DNA from: Allobranchiibius huperziae | GTDB lineage: Bacteria; Actinomycetota; Actinomycetes; Actinomycetales; Dermatophilaceae | Reading direction: 5' to 3' | DNA length: 64,000 nucleotides | NCBI RefSeq assembly: GCF_013410455.1 | Contig: NZ_JACCFW010000001.1 | Coordinates: 2,496,929-2,560,928 of the forward strand | Shown: piece by piece, positions 28,983-37,429 of the stretch | Layout: each line of letters starts with the position of its first letter | Position numbering within the stretch: position 1 is the stretch's first letter | The notes under the pieces: generated by a model | Told to the model about the DNA's origin: nothing | Database searches by the model: none | The model's input: the letters and a program-made list of their open reading frames with translations, nothing else | Made by a program: the position numbers and the translations under genes

Positions 28983-29417
28983 ATGCCGAGCCTGCCGACC
29001 CATCTCTTCACCGCCGTCGACCACGTGGGCGTCGCCGTGCCCGACCTGGACGCCGCGATCGACTTCTACCAGGCGACGTTCGGCATGCGGCTCACCCACC
29101 GCGAGACCAACGACGAGCAGGGGGTCCACGAGGCGATGCTGCGTGCGGGCAGCGAGGACGGCACGCAGATCCAGCTGCTCGCCCCGGCGTCCCCGGAGTC
29201 GGCGATCGCGAGGTTCCTGGACCGCTCCGGCCCCGGTGTGCAGCAGGTCGCCTACCGGGTCGTCGACATCGAGGCCGTCAGCGCCACCCTGCGCGACCGC
29301 GGGATGCGGCTGCTGTACGACGAGCCGCGGCGCGGCACCGCGGGCAGCAGCGTCAACTTCGTGCACCCCAAGGACGCCGGCGGCGTGCTGGTCGAGCTGG
29401 TGCAGCCCGCCGGCTGA
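28983..29417 (+). CDS. mce: Methylmalonyl-CoA epimerase
   Basis: A 144-aa VOC protein that interconverts (S)- and (R)-methylmalonyl-CoA between propionyl-CoA carboxylase and mutase. Seen: TAVDHVGVAVPDLDAAIDFY with the first metal His, VHEAMLRAG, the SGPGVQQVAYRVVDI segment with the Gln/His region, and the closing VNFVHPKDAGGVLVELVQ with the second His and final Glu. Length is typical. The upstream frame is open but the family start and the -10 box set ATG 28983. It is divergent from the thiolase gene. Confidence 0.92.
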   Translation: MPSLPTHLFTAVDHVGVAVPDLDAAIDFYQATFGMRLTHRETNDEQGVHEAMLRAGSEDGTQIQLLAPASPESAIARFLDRSGPGVQQVAYRVVDIEAVSATLRDRGMRLLYDEPRRGTAGSSVNFVHPKDAGGVLVELVQPAG

Positions 29418-29462
29418 CGGACCCGGAACCGCCGCCGGCGATCGATCGTTGGCCGGTCAATC

Positions 29463-30197
29463 ATGGACTTCCTCACCAGCCCGGATCTCTGGGTCGCCTT
29501 CCTGACCCTCTTCGCGCTCGAGCTCGTGCTCGGCATCGACAACGTCGTCTTCATCTCGATCCTCACCGGCCGCCTGCCGAGGTCCCAGCAGCAGCGGGCC
29601 CGGATCATCGGACTCGCCCTGGCGCTGGTGCTGCGCATCGGGTTGCTCGCGGTCGCGTCCTGGATCGTGGGGCTGACGGCACCGATCTTCTCGATCGGCG
29701 ACGCTCAGGCACTGGAGTTCTCCGGCCGTGACCTGATCCTGCTGGCCGGTGGCCTCTTCCTGGTCTACAAGGCCGTCACCGAGATCCACGACAAGATCGA
29801 GGGCGCCGGCGAGGCCCACCTGGCGACCGGGGTGACGTCCACGATGGGCAAGGTGATCGTGCAGATCCTGCTCATCGACGCGGTCTTCTCCCTGGACTCG
29901 GTGATCACCGCCGTCGGGATGGTCGACCAGCTGTCGATCATGATCGCCGCCGTGGTGCTGTCGATCGGCCTGATGATGGTGCTGGCGGGGCGCATCAGCG
30001 ACTTCGTGAACGCGCACCCGACCGTCAAGATGCTGGCGCTCAGCTTCCTGGTGCTGATCGGGTCGACGCTGATCGCGGAGGGCTTCGACGTGCACCTCTC
30101 CAAGTCCGCGATCTACGGCCCCATCGCGTTCGCCATCGCCGTCGAGGCGCTCAACCTCGCCTACCGCAAGAAGCACGAGGCCGGCCGCACGATGTAG
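29463..30197 (+). CDS. TerC family integral membrane protein
   Basis: A 244-aa protein with about seven membrane helices. The TerC signature is clear: ALELVLGIDNVVFISIL in helix 1-2 and LLIDAVFSLDSVITAVG in the middle, each with a conserved acidic residue in the membrane. Relatives (YkoY/Alx type) export manganese or supply metal to secreted enzymes. It is 45 bp after the epimerase gene, with no obvious ribosome site or riboswitch between. A hairpin terminator follows. Confidence 0.9.
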   Translation: MDFLTSPDLWVAFLTLFALELVLGIDNVVFISILTGRLPRSQQQRARIIGLALALVLRIGLLAVASWIVGLTAPIFSIGDAQALEFSGRDLILLAGGLFLVYKAVTEIHDKIEGAGEAHLATGVTSTMGKVIVQILLIDAVFSLDSVITAVGMVDQLSIMIAAVVLSIGLMMVLAGRISDFVNAHPTVKMLALSFLVLIGSTLIAEGFDVHLSKSAIYGPIAFAIAVEALNLAYRKKHEAGRTM

Positions 30198-30207
30198 GCC
30201 ACCGCAC

Positions 30208-30249
30208 GTGGGGTCGTGGCGCGCCCTGTAGAGCGCGCGGCGACCCCAC
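30208..30249. terminator. Bidirectional terminator between TerC and small zinc protein
   Basis: Perfect 9-bp arms GTGGGGTCG (30208-30216) and CGACCCCAC (30241-30249), with a further inner GC-rich pairing (GCGCG/CGCGC), stand between two convergent genes. Confidence 0.7.
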
Positions 30250-30261
30250 TCCCGTGAACGG

Positions 30262-30567
30262 CTAGCGCCAGGAGCCGCGGGGCGGGCGGCGGTCGCGGGC
30301 CTTCCAGCAGCCCGTGTGCCAGTGCCGCCGGTCGCTCACGTCGCCGAGGCCGTCGTCCGGCCACACCACCACGTGCGCGAGGGAGGCCGACAGCTGTTGA
30401 CTGCAGCCCGGGCAGGTGTAGACCCGGCCGTTGGCGTTGCCCCGCACCGGGCGCACCATCCATGCGCCGCCGGCGTACTGCTCGCGGCGCACGCCCGACT
30501 CCAGCACCCGCGAGATGTCGGGTGCCGGGCCGGGGGTACGACGGGGTGGCCGCCTGCGCCGCGGCAT
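30262..30567 (-). CDS. Small zinc-ribbon-like protein
   Basis: A 101-aa basic protein. The first 18 residues are mostly Arg and Pro. The core has a CPGC knuckle (VYTCPGCSQQL), a hydrophobic strand AHVVVWPDD and HWHTGCWKAR, so Cys4 or Cys3His zinc binding is likely. I recognise this as a conserved actinobacterial family often labelled ATP/GTP-binding protein, but no nucleotide motif is seen and its function is unknown. The ATG is 4 bp after the 3-hydroxyacyl-CoA dehydrogenase stop, so it is probably co-transcribed with it. Confidence 0.7.
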   Translation of the reverse strand: MPRRRRPPRRTPGPAPDISRVLESGVRREQYAGGAWMVRPVRGNANGRVYTCPGCSQQLSASLAHVVVWPDDGLGDVSDRRHWHTGCWKARDRRPPRGSWR

Positions 30568-30571
30568 CGGC

Positions 30572-32161
30572 TCAGCCGTGCAGCGACTGGCCGGCGGCGG
30601 TGGCCTCGCGCAGCAGCGGCGAAGGGGTCAATCCCACCTCGCCCGTCTCGTCCCGCATCGTGGTGAGGACTGCGGCGACCTGCGCCGGACCGATCCGGTC
30701 GATCATCGCCAGCGGGCCCTCGGGGTAACCGCATCCGGCGGTCATCGCGGTGTCGATGTCGGCGGCGGTGGCGTAGCCGGAGTCGAGCATCCGCACCGCG
30801 TCGTTGAGGTGCGGGTAGAGCAGGGCGTCGACGACTCCCCCTGCACGCAACCGGCCGCCGACCACGACGAAGCCGGCAGCGGACAACGTCGCGCGCAACG
30901 TCGCGACCTGCGGGGCACCCGTCGAGCGCAGGACCTCGGCGAGGCGCCCACCCTTGGTCGCCGGGTGCACGCGAAGGGCCACCACGGTGACGCCGCTGGA
31001 GGCGGCCGGCGTCGCCGCAGCACCGCCCGGCGACGCGACGGCCAGGGTCGCGCCGGAGTCCATCGTGGCCAGCAGTTCGGCGACCCAGTCGGGGCTGGTG
31101 TCGCTGGCGAGGATCACGACGTCGACCCCGGCGAGCGAGTCGCGGGCGCCGGCGGTGCTCACCCACTCCACCAAGGAGGCGCCTCCGCCGCCGATCTGCC
31201 CGGCGAGGTCGGACGCCGCTGCGGACTCGCCGACCACGACCACCTGTGCCGCGGGCTTCACGTCGTCCTGCGCTGCGTCGGGTGTCACGGTGCCGGAGCC
31301 GGCCTTCTCATAGTCGTAGAAGCCGGAGCCGGTCTTGCGTCCGAGCCGCCCGGCGGCGACCAGTTGCTGCAGCAGCGCGGGCGGTGCGGCCGACGGGTCG
31401 TGCGTGGCGGCGTAGAGCACGTCGCAGACCTCCTTGACCACGTCGAGTCCGATCAGGTCGGACAGCGTCAGCGGCCCCATCGGGAAGCCGACACCGACAC
31501 GCCCGGCGTCGTCGAGGTCCTCACGGCTGACGTGCCCGGTCTCGTACGTGCGGATCGCGCGTGCCAGGTAGGTGATCAGGAGCGCGTTGGCGACGAAGCC
31601 CGCGCGGTCGCGTACGACGACGGGTTTCTTGCCCAGCCGCTCGGCCAGATCGCGGACGCGCTCGACCACGGCGTCGTCGCTCAGCACGGTGGTGATGACC
31701 TCGACGAGCTTCAGCACGGGCGCGGGGTTGAAGAAGTGCATGCCGACGACTCGCTCCGGACGCGCTGTGGCGGCCGCGATCTCGGTGAGCGACAGGCTGG
31801 AGGTGTTGGACGCGAGGACGGTGTCCGGGCGCACCACGCCGTCCAGCTTGGTGAAGATCGCGGTCTTGATGTCGAGCCGCTCGGGGACGGCTTCGATGAC
31901 CAGGTCGCAGTCGGCGAGCGCGTCGTACTCGGCGGTCCACGTGACCCTGTCGAGGATCTCCTGCTGCGCGCTCTCCGCCAGCCGGCCGCGCGAGACGGCC
32001 CGGCCGGTCGAGGACTCCAGGAAGCCGCGTCCGCGGTCGGCGAGCTCCTGGCTGCCGTCGACGCCGACGACACGCAATCCCGCGCGAGCGAAGACCTCCA
32101 CGATGCCGGCACCCATGGTGCCCAGTCCGATAACCCCTACCTGCGCGATCTCGCCCGTCAT
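30572..32161 (-). CDS. 3-hydroxyacyl-CoA dehydrogenase
   Basis: A 529-aa NAD-dependent enzyme that oxidises 3-hydroxyacyl-CoA. The N-terminal Rossmann domain has [20 protein letters not shown]. The substrate/catalytic segments are [15 protein letters not shown] and [16 protein letters not shown] (catalytic His). A first helical domain (about 185-285) is followed by a degenerate second Rossmann-like stretch and a second C-terminal helical domain ([20 protein letters not shown]), the layout of PaaH/FadB2-type long dehydrogenases. GGGAGA lies 8 nt before the ATG. It is divergent from nucS with 44 bp between. Confidence 0.92.
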   Translation of the reverse strand: MTGEIAQVGVIGLGTMGAGIVEVFARAGLRVVGVDGSQELADRGRGFLESSTGRAVSRGRLAESAQQEILDRVTWTAEYDALADCDLVIEAVPERLDIKTAIFTKLDGVVRPDTVLASNTSSLSLTEIAAATARPERVVGMHFFNPAPVLKLVEVITTVLSDDAVVERVRDLAERLGKKPVVVRDRAGFVANALLITYLARAIRTYETGHVSREDLDDAGRVGVGFPMGPLTLSDLIGLDVVKEVCDVLYAATHDPSAAPPALLQQLVAAGRLGRKTGSGFYDYEKAGSGTVTPDAAQDDVKPAAQVVVVGESAAASDLAGQIGGGGASLVEWVSTAGARDSLAGVDVVILASDTSPDWVAELLATMDSGATLAVASPGGAAATPAASSGVTVVALRVHPATKGGRLAEVLRSTGAPQVATLRATLSAAGFVVVGGRLRAGGVVDALLYPHLNDAVRMLDSGYATAADIDTAMTAGCGYPEGPLAMIDRIGPAQVAAVLTTMRDETGEVGLTPSPLLREATAAGQSLHG

Positions 32162-32192
32162 GCGCGCAGTCTCCCAGACCGCCCACTGCGGT

Positions 32193-32205
32193 TAGGCTGC
32201 CGGTC
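32193..32205 (+). promoter_or_regulatory. Leaderless -10 box of nucS
   Basis: TAGGCT (32193-32198) ends 7 nt before the GTG at 32206, identical in sequence and spacing to the site at 23334. The region also holds the start-side leader of the divergent dehydrogenase gene. Confidence 0.6.
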
Positions 32206-32901
32206 GTGCGCGTCGTCATCGCCCGCTGCAGCGTGGATTACACCGGAAGACTGACCGCCCATCTGCCTCTGGCGACCCGGCTGCTCATGGTCAAGGCCGA
32301 CGGTTCGGTGCTGGTGCACAGCGACGGCGGGTCCTACAAACCGCTCAACTGGATGTCCCCGCCCTGCGCGATGGCGCAGGTGGAGCCCACCGAGGACGAG
32401 CGCGAGACCGGCGTGGTGATGACCTGGTCGGTGCAGCACGCCAAGTCCGAGGACCGCCTGCGGGTGCTGATCCACGAGGTGCTGCACGACTCCTCTCACG
32501 ACCTGGGGATCGACCCGGGCCTGGTCAAGGACGGCGTCGAGGCGCAGCTGCAGGCACTGCTCGCCGAGCACATCCACACCCTCGGCGACGGCTACTCCCT
32601 GGTGCGCCGCGAATACCCCACGGCCATCGGCCCGGTGGACATCGTGTGTCGCGACGCGGGCGGCGCCACGGTCGCCGTCGAGATCAAACGCCGCGGCGAC
32701 ATCGACGGGGTCGAGCAGCTCACCCGTTACCTGGAGCTGCTGAACCGCGACCCGCACCTGCACCCGGTAAGCGGGGTGTTCGCCGCCCAGCAGATCAAGC
32801 CTCAGGCGCGCGTACTCGCGCAGGATCGCGGAATCCGTTGCGTCACGTTGGATTACGACGCGCTGCGTGGCATCGACGACGCGACCACCCGGCTCTTCTG
32901 A
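32206..32901 (+). CDS. nucS: Mismatch-specific endonuclease NucS/EndoMS
   Basis: A 231-aa nuclease that cuts both strands at mismatches and replaces MutS/MutL in most actinobacteria. The N-terminal dimerisation domain starts [16 protein letters not shown]. The C-terminal PD-(D/E)xK nuclease has Asp145 (IGPVDIV), Glu159 and Lys161 ([10 protein letters not shown]), matching the known catalytic set. The GTG start is leaderless-type. Length is normal. Only 4 bp separate it from the next gene. Confidence 0.96.
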   Translation: MRVVIARCSVDYTGRLTAHLPLATRLLMVKADGSVLVHSDGGSYKPLNWMSPPCAMAQVEPTEDERETGVVMTWSVQHAKSEDRLRVLIHEVLHDSSHDLGIDPGLVKDGVEAQLQALLAEHIHTLGDGYSLVRREYPTAIGPVDIVCRDAGGATVAVEIKRRGDIDGVEQLTRYLELLNRDPHLHPVSGVFAAQQIKPQARVLAQDRGIRCVTLDYDALRGIDDATTRLF

Positions 32902-32905
32902 CCGT

Positions 32906-34414
32906 ATGACGAGCATCGCGGTCGCCGCTCCCAACCGGCTGGCGACCGATGCGGCACTCGCCGTCGCACACGCCGGAGGAAGCGCCGTGGACGCCTCGAT
33001 CGCCGCGGTGATGGTGGCCTACGTGACCGAGCCGGGCATCGTCAGCGCGCTCGGCGGTGCGTTCGTCAACGTCTGGGCCGCCGACGGCTCCCCTGTCGTG
33101 ATCGACGGCAACTGCGAGATGCCGGGGCACGGCCTTCCCCGAGAACGCTTCGGCGAGGGGCTGCGGGAGATGTCGCTGAACTACGCCGGCGGCATCACCG
33201 TCTACGGCGGAGCCGGATCCGCTGCCACTCCGGGATCGTTCGCGGCCTTCGCACTGGCACGGGAGCGGTTCGGTCAGGCCTCCCTGGCGGACGTGCTCGC
33301 ACCCGCGGTCGCCGCTGCACGCGACGGGTTCGAGCTCGGCTCGGCGGCCGGCAGCTATCTGCAGTTGGTCGGCGACCCGCTCTACGCCTTCGACCCGGTG
33401 ACGCGCGAGGCACACTTTGAGGACGGGGCGCCGCTCGGCCCGGGCGACACGATGACCAACTCCGACCTCGCGGACACCCTCGAAACGATCGGCCGGCGGG
33501 GCTTCTCGACGCTGTACGACGGCGACCTGGCCGACGCGGTCGCCGAGCACGTCCAGCGCGAGGGCGGTCTGCTGACCAGGGCCGATCTCGCGGCGTACAC
33601 CGCGACGGCCCGCCCCGCGAACCGCACCCGCCTCGGCCGCTGGGACATCGCCACCAATCCACCCCCGTCCATCGGCGGTCCGGTGCTCACCACCATGCTG
33701 CGGATGCTGGCCGAGACCGGCACCGACCCCGCTGCGCTGATCGACGTACAGACCCGGGTGCTGCGCTACCGCGAGGCGCACCTGGACACCGCCGTCGACC
33801 TGGCGGCCGCCGGCACCGCACTGCTGAACGGTGCCACCGACGATGCGCGCGCTGCCCTGTCGACCAGCGCTGACACCGTGCAGGTGTCCGTGGTCGACGC
33901 GACCGGCACCGCGTGCTCGATCACCTCGTCGGCCGGATACTCCTCCGGCGTCACGGTGCCCGGCACCGGACTGATCCTGAACAACTGCCTGGGCGAGCCG
34001 GAGCTGAACCGTCTCGGACTGCACGCCCTGCCGCCCGGCACCCGCATCGCCTCCAACATGGCGCCGACCACGGCGCGCAGCGACGACGGGGGTCTGCTCG
34101 CGATCGGCAGTCCCGGCGCCGACCGGATCACCTCGGCGCTCATGCAGGTGATGGGGCGCTACTGCCTGGCCGACGCCGACCTGCAGGAGGGCATCGACGC
34201 ACCGCGGCTGCACGTGCAGCTCGTCGGTGACCGCGAGGTCGTGCAGCACGAGCCCGACCCCGCCATCGAGGCGGCTCTGGTCGGTCGGGATGCCGTGGCG
34301 CACCCGCCCCGCGCCATGTACTTCGGCGGGGTGGGGGCGGCGTACCGCTCGGGCGACGGGACGCTCTTCGCGGCGGCCGATCCGCGCCGCGCGGCGGCGA
34401 CCGCCGTCGGCTGA
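32906..34414 (+). CDS. Gamma-glutamyltransferase-like N-terminal nucleophile hydrolase
   Basis: A 502-aa protein of the GGT family, which self-cleaves and then transfers or hydrolyses gamma-glutamyl groups. The start reads AVAAPNRLATDAALAVAHAG, close to the canonical region that follows the signal peptide in secreted GGT; no signal peptide is present here, so it should be cytoplasmic. The autocleavage Thr is retained as Thr324 in SADTVQVSVVDATG, and GSPGADRI stands where GGT has its GSPGG loop. It starts 4 bp after nucS, so it rides on the same transcript. Its real substrate is unknown; a role linked to NucS is not implied. Confidence 0.82.
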   Translation: MTSIAVAAPNRLATDAALAVAHAGGSAVDASIAAVMVAYVTEPGIVSALGGAFVNVWAADGSPVVIDGNCEMPGHGLPRERFGEGLREMSLNYAGGITVYGGAGSAATPGSFAAFALARERFGQASLADVLAPAVAAARDGFELGSAAGSYLQLVGDPLYAFDPVTREAHFEDGAPLGPGDTMTNSDLADTLETIGRRGFSTLYDGDLADAVAEHVQREGGLLTRADLAAYTATARPANRTRLGRWDIATNPPPSIGGPVLTTMLRMLAETGTDPAALIDVQTRVLRYREAHLDTAVDLAAAGTALLNGATDDARAALSTSADTVQVSVVDATGTACSITSSAGYSSGVTVPGTGLILNNCLGEPELNRLGLHALPPGTRIASNMAPTTARSDDGGLLAIGSPGADRITSALMQVMGRYCLADADLQEGIDAPRLHVQLVGDREVVQHEPDPAIEAALVGRDAVAHPPRAMYFGGVGAAYRSGDGTLFAAADPRRAAATAVG

Positions 34415-34527
34415 CCGCCCACCCCGGCGCAGGTAAGGCCGGGAGCCATAGGTCAGCCTGTGGCTGTCGGACCTACCTGTACCACCGTCGGCAGCGCAGC
34501 GGCACCGAGCCCTGAGAGGATCGGGCC

Positions 34528-35136
34528 ATGGTCATCCTCAGCAGGATCTACACCCGCACCGGCGACGACGGCAGCACCTCGCTCGGCGACTTCAGCCGCA
34601 CCGGCAAGAACGACCCGCGCCTGGTCGCGTTCGCCGATGTCGACGAGGCCAACTCCTGCATCGGCGTAGCGGTCGCGACGGGTGAGCTGCGCGCGGACCT
34701 CACCACGATGCTGCGTCGCATCCAGAACGATCTCTTCGACGTGGGCGCCGACCTGTGTACGCCGCTCGTGGCCGATCCGGAGCACCCGCCGCTGCGCGTC
34801 CAGGCAGCCTGGGTCGATGAGCTGGAGGCCGACTGCGACCGGCTCAACGAGGAGCTGGAGACGCTGCGCTCGTTCATCCTGCCCGGCGGATCGGTCGGAG
34901 CAGCCCACCTGCACCTCGCGCGCACCGTCGCCCGGCGCGCCGAACGGTCCACCTGGGCCGCGATCGCCGAGTACGGCGACGGCGAGGCTCCCGCGGGCAC
35001 CGGCGAGCCCGGCGGGGTCAACCCGCTCACCGCGCGCTACCTCAACCGCCTCTCGGACCTGCTCTTCCTCGCCGCCCGCACCGCCAATCTCGACCACGGC
35101 GGCGACGTGCAGTGGAAGCCCGGCGGCGGTCGCTGA
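34528..35136 (+). CDS. Cob(I)yrinic acid a,c-diamide adenosyltransferase, PduO type
   Basis: A 202-aa trimeric four-helix enzyme that makes adenosylcobalamin from ATP and cob(I)alamin, the cofactor of acyl-CoA mutases. Seen: ATP loop YTRTGDDGSTSLGD, FADVDEANSCIGVA, IQNDLFDVGADL, the LPGGSVGAAHLHLARTVARR core with the Arg-rich helix and NRLSDLLFLAAR. GAGAGGA lies 7 nt before the ATG, though GAGGAT could also serve as a -10 box. It ties in with the mutase, MeaB and epimerase genes in the window. Confidence 0.93.
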   Translation: MVILSRIYTRTGDDGSTSLGDFSRTGKNDPRLVAFADVDEANSCIGVAVATGELRADLTTMLRRIQNDLFDVGADLCTPLVADPEHPPLRVQAAWVDELEADCDRLNEELETLRSFILPGGSVGAAHLHLARTVARRAERSTWAAIAEYGDGEAPAGTGEPGGVNPLTARYLNRLSDLLFLAARTANLDHGGDVQWKPGGGR

Positions 35137-35145
35137 CCGTCTAGC

Positions 35146-35221
35146 CGAGTGGCATACGAATGTTTCGGGTGCACCCCGTAGGAGTGCGCCACTGGACACA
35201 TATGTATGCCACTCGACGGGG
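35146..35221. repeat. Dispersed intergenic element R, copy 2
   Basis: The conserved 53-bp block is at 35169-35221: GTGCACCCCGTAG, then GTGCGCCACTGGAC (35184-35197) and GTATGCCACTCGAC (35204-35217), again 20 bp apart, ending CGGGG. CGAGTGGCATAC (35146-35157) is an exact inverted copy of GTATGCCACTCG (35204-35215). The element fills the gap between the convergent PduO and GH13 genes, just as copy 1 fills the pgm-MFS gap. Confidence 0.75.
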
Positions 35222-35226
35222 GCGGA

Positions 35227-36540
35227 TCAGCCGAGGACGGCCCAGCCGTGCGGGTCGACGGTGAGGCGGTCGCCGGCGCCTGACGCTGAACCCGCTTGCA
35301 GCGACAGCCCGTCCGCGTCGACCCCGTAGCCGTCGTCGCTCAGGTTGAGCGCGACGCGCAGTCGTTCGCCACCGTCGCCGCTCACGTCGTAGACCATCGT
35401 CGCGTTCGCGAGTTCGACCACCGAGGTGTGTGCGGTGTGCAGCCACGGATGGCGCCGGCGCAGCCCGATCAGCTCCTGGTGCAGCTGCAGCGTGGGCTCC
35501 CCCAGCGGTGACAGCTCGTCCGGGTCCGGGGGAAGTGACGGGCGGATCTCGTCGTCGCCCCCGACGCGCTCCTCCTTCACGCCCCGGAACGCCTGCTCGT
35601 CGCCGTAGTAGATGCTCGGCGTGCCACCTACGGTCATCAGGACGACCACGGCATGCGCGACGTGACGCTCGTCGGTGATCTGGCTGGCGATGCGGGTGAC
35701 GTCGTGGTTGCCGACGAAGGTCAGCGGCACGAAGGCGTCGAGGAAGTCGTCGTGCCGCTGCAGCGCGGCGGCCAGCTCGACGAGGTTGCCGTCGTGCACC
35801 GAGCTCCAGATGGCCTTCCACAGCTCGTACTGGGTGAGCGAGTCCATCCCGGACTCGCGCACGATGCCCGCGTAGTCGCCGTGGATCACCTCCCCCACGA
35901 TGTACGCGTCGGAGTGGCTCTCCCTCACGGCGGGCAGCACCCGCGACCAGAAGGCGGGCGGCACCGCGTACGCCGCGTCCAGCCGCCAGCCGTCCGCACC
36001 GCGATCCAGCCAGTGCCGCATCACGTCGGTCACCATCTCGACGACGGCCGACGAGGAGTGGTCCAGGGCGACCAGCTGGGAGTGGCCCTCGAAGTCGTCG
36101 TACTCCGGCGGGCCGTCCGTGCCGGAGGGCCAGCGCAGCCGGAACCACCCGGCGTACGCCGAGTCGGCGCCGTGGGCGAGCACGTCCTGGAAGGCGGGGT
36201 GCTCGCGCCCGACGTGGTTGAAGACCCCGTCCAGCAGCACCCGCACGCCGCGTGCGTGCGCCGCGTGCACGAGGGCGTCGAAGTCCGCGTCGGTGCCGAG
36301 CCGGTCGTCGATCCGCCCGTAGTCGATGGTGTCGTAGCCGTGCGTACTCGAGCCGAACACCGGTCCCAGAGCGATCCCGGATGCCCCGAGGGAGACGGCG
36401 TAGTCGAGCCAGTCGCCGATCCGCGTGAGCGCCGGTGTCGGCGACCGGGACGCCCCGGTCGTGTCGGCGCCGGCCACCCCGAGGGGGTAGACCTGCCACC
36501 AGACGACGTGCTGCACCCAGTCGGGCTCGGTCACTCTCAC
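35227..36540 (-). CDS. GH13 family alpha-glucan hydrolase/transglycosylase
   Basis: A 437-aa cytoplasmic GH13 protein, no signal peptide. Barrel motifs: LLDGVFNHVGREHPAF, DGWRLDAAYAVPP (nucleophile Asp), YIVGEVIHGDY (acid/base Glu) and FVGNHDVTRIASQ (third Asp), with a short C-terminal beta domain. Neopullulanase/cyclomaltodextrinase-like or maltogenic enzymes are possible; substrate is not certain. The GTG start overlaps the DUF2550 stop by 4 bp (GTGA), which makes it the last gene of an atpC-DUF2550-GH13 unit. It is not part of the glgE cluster but could act on the same glucan. Confidence 0.9.
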   Translation of the reverse strand: MRVTEPDWVQHVVWWQVYPLGVAGADTTGASRSPTPALTRIGDWLDYAVSLGASGIALGPVFGSSTHGYDTIDYGRIDDRLGTDADFDALVHAAHARGVRVLLDGVFNHVGREHPAFQDVLAHGADSAYAGWFRLRWPSGTDGPPEYDDFEGHSQLVALDHSSSAVVEMVTDVMRHWLDRGADGWRLDAAYAVPPAFWSRVLPAVRESHSDAYIVGEVIHGDYAGIVRESGMDSLTQYELWKAIWSSVHDGNLVELAAALQRHDDFLDAFVPLTFVGNHDVTRIASQITDERHVAHAVVVLMTVGGTPSIYYGDEQAFRGVKEERVGGDDEIRPSLPPDPDELSPLGEPTLQLHQELIGLRRRHPWLHTAHTSVVELANATMVYDVSGDGGERLRVALNLSDDGYGVDADGLSLQAGSASGAGDRLTVDPHGWAVLG

Positions 36541-36977
36541 GCGACGTCGGCGTGGATGCCGGGCGGCGCCGACTCCGACCAGGAGCGCAGCGCCGTGTAG
36601 TCGGCGTTGTTCATCGCGATCTCGAAGGTCCGGTCGTCGATCCGGCAGGTGACCCGCACCGGATCGGTCAGCACCATCGAGGAGCTCTTGGGGGCGGGCC
36701 GCGGCGGACCCAGCTCGAGGTCACCGCGCCGCCATACCTGCGACGGGCGCACCGACATGCTGCGCATGCCGTACCAGCGCACGCTCGAGGCCGACACCTG
36801 AGCCTGGCCGAGGCGAAAGTGCGGGCCCTTCTGCACCGCCACCAGGTACGCCGTGTGGCCGCGCCCGATCGATCGGTTGCGCAGCACGAACGCGACGACT
36901 GCCACCGCGATCAGGGCCAGCAGGACACCCAGACCGAACGCGACCAGCTCACTGGAGTGCAGGAAGCTCTTGCTCAC
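36537..36977 (-). CDS. DUF2550 family membrane protein
   Basis: A 146-aa protein with one N-terminal membrane helix (LVAFGLGVLLALIAVAVVAF, residues 11-30) and a soluble domain of about 110 residues (VRWYGMRSMSVRPSQVWRRG, TCRIDDRTFEIAMNNADYTA). DUF2550 genes usually follow atpC in actinobacteria, as here, 37 bp after it. Function is unknown. Its stop overlaps the GH13 start. Confidence 0.85.
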   Translation of the reverse strand: MSKSFLHSSELVAFGLGVLLALIAVAVVAFVLRNRSIGRGHTAYLVAVQKGPHFRLGQAQVSASSVRWYGMRSMSVRPSQVWRRGDLELGPPRPAPKSSSMVLTDPVRVTCRIDDRTFEIAMNNADYTALRSWSESAPPGIHADVA

Positions 36978-37014
36978 GGGACCGGGCGCCCTGCTCTACC
37001 GATACGCCGTCAGC

Positions 37015-37281
37015 TCAGAAGTCGGAGGCGTCGACGGTCTCGGCGACGACCGTCACCTTGTCGTTGTCGACCGAGACGAAACCACCGTCGATCTTGGCGA
37101 CCCGACGCTGACCGTCGGCGGGGTCGATGCGCACCTCGCCGTCGACGAGCACCGACAGCAGCGGTGCGTGGCCGGGCAGGATCCCGAGCTCGCCCTCGGT
37201 GGTGCGGGCGCTCACCCCGTTCGCCTCGCCCTCCCAGACCAGACGGTCGGCGGCGACAAGTTGGACGTCGAGTGGGGCCAC
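37015..37281 (-). CDS. atpC: F1F0 ATP synthase epsilon subunit, short form
   Basis: An 88-aa epsilon subunit. The N-terminal beta-sandwich is complete (LDVQLVAADRLVWEG, ARTTEGELGILPGHAPLLSV, FVSVDNDKVTVVAET), but the C-terminal helical hairpin that inhibits ATP hydrolysis is missing; short forms are known in several actinobacteria. Start is GTG with AGGAG 9 nt upstream. It is separated from atpD by 3.3 kb of oppositely oriented genes, so it must have its own promoter in the 148-bp gap shared with murT. Confidence 0.92.
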   Translation of the reverse strand: MAPLDVQLVAADRLVWEGEANGVSARTTEGELGILPGHAPLLSVLVDGEVRIDPADGQRRVAKIDGGFVSVDNDKVTVVAETVDASDF

Positions 37282-37417
37282 GGTGTGCTACTCCTAGGTC
37301 AGGCGCCGGGATGCGAGGTATTGCACGGCGCCGGCCGGGTCTGTCGGACCCGCCCAGCCTACCGGGTACCCGCCGGATTCCAGTCGGCCTGTCCCCGGGC
37401 CGGCGCCCCCGGGCGGA

Positions 37418-37429
37418 TACCATCGCCGG
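37418..37429 (+). promoter_or_regulatory. Leaderless -10 box of murT
   Basis: TACCAT (37418-37423) ends 6 nt before the GTG at 37430. No Shine-Dalgarno is present. It lies in the gap between the divergent atpC and murT genes. Confidence 0.5.

Noticed and set aside
26700-29366. Longer version of MeaB (888 aa) reaching through the thiolase gene
   Set aside because: The upstream part is the shadow of the thiolase and epimerase genes. The MeaB start at 27659 has a ribosome site.
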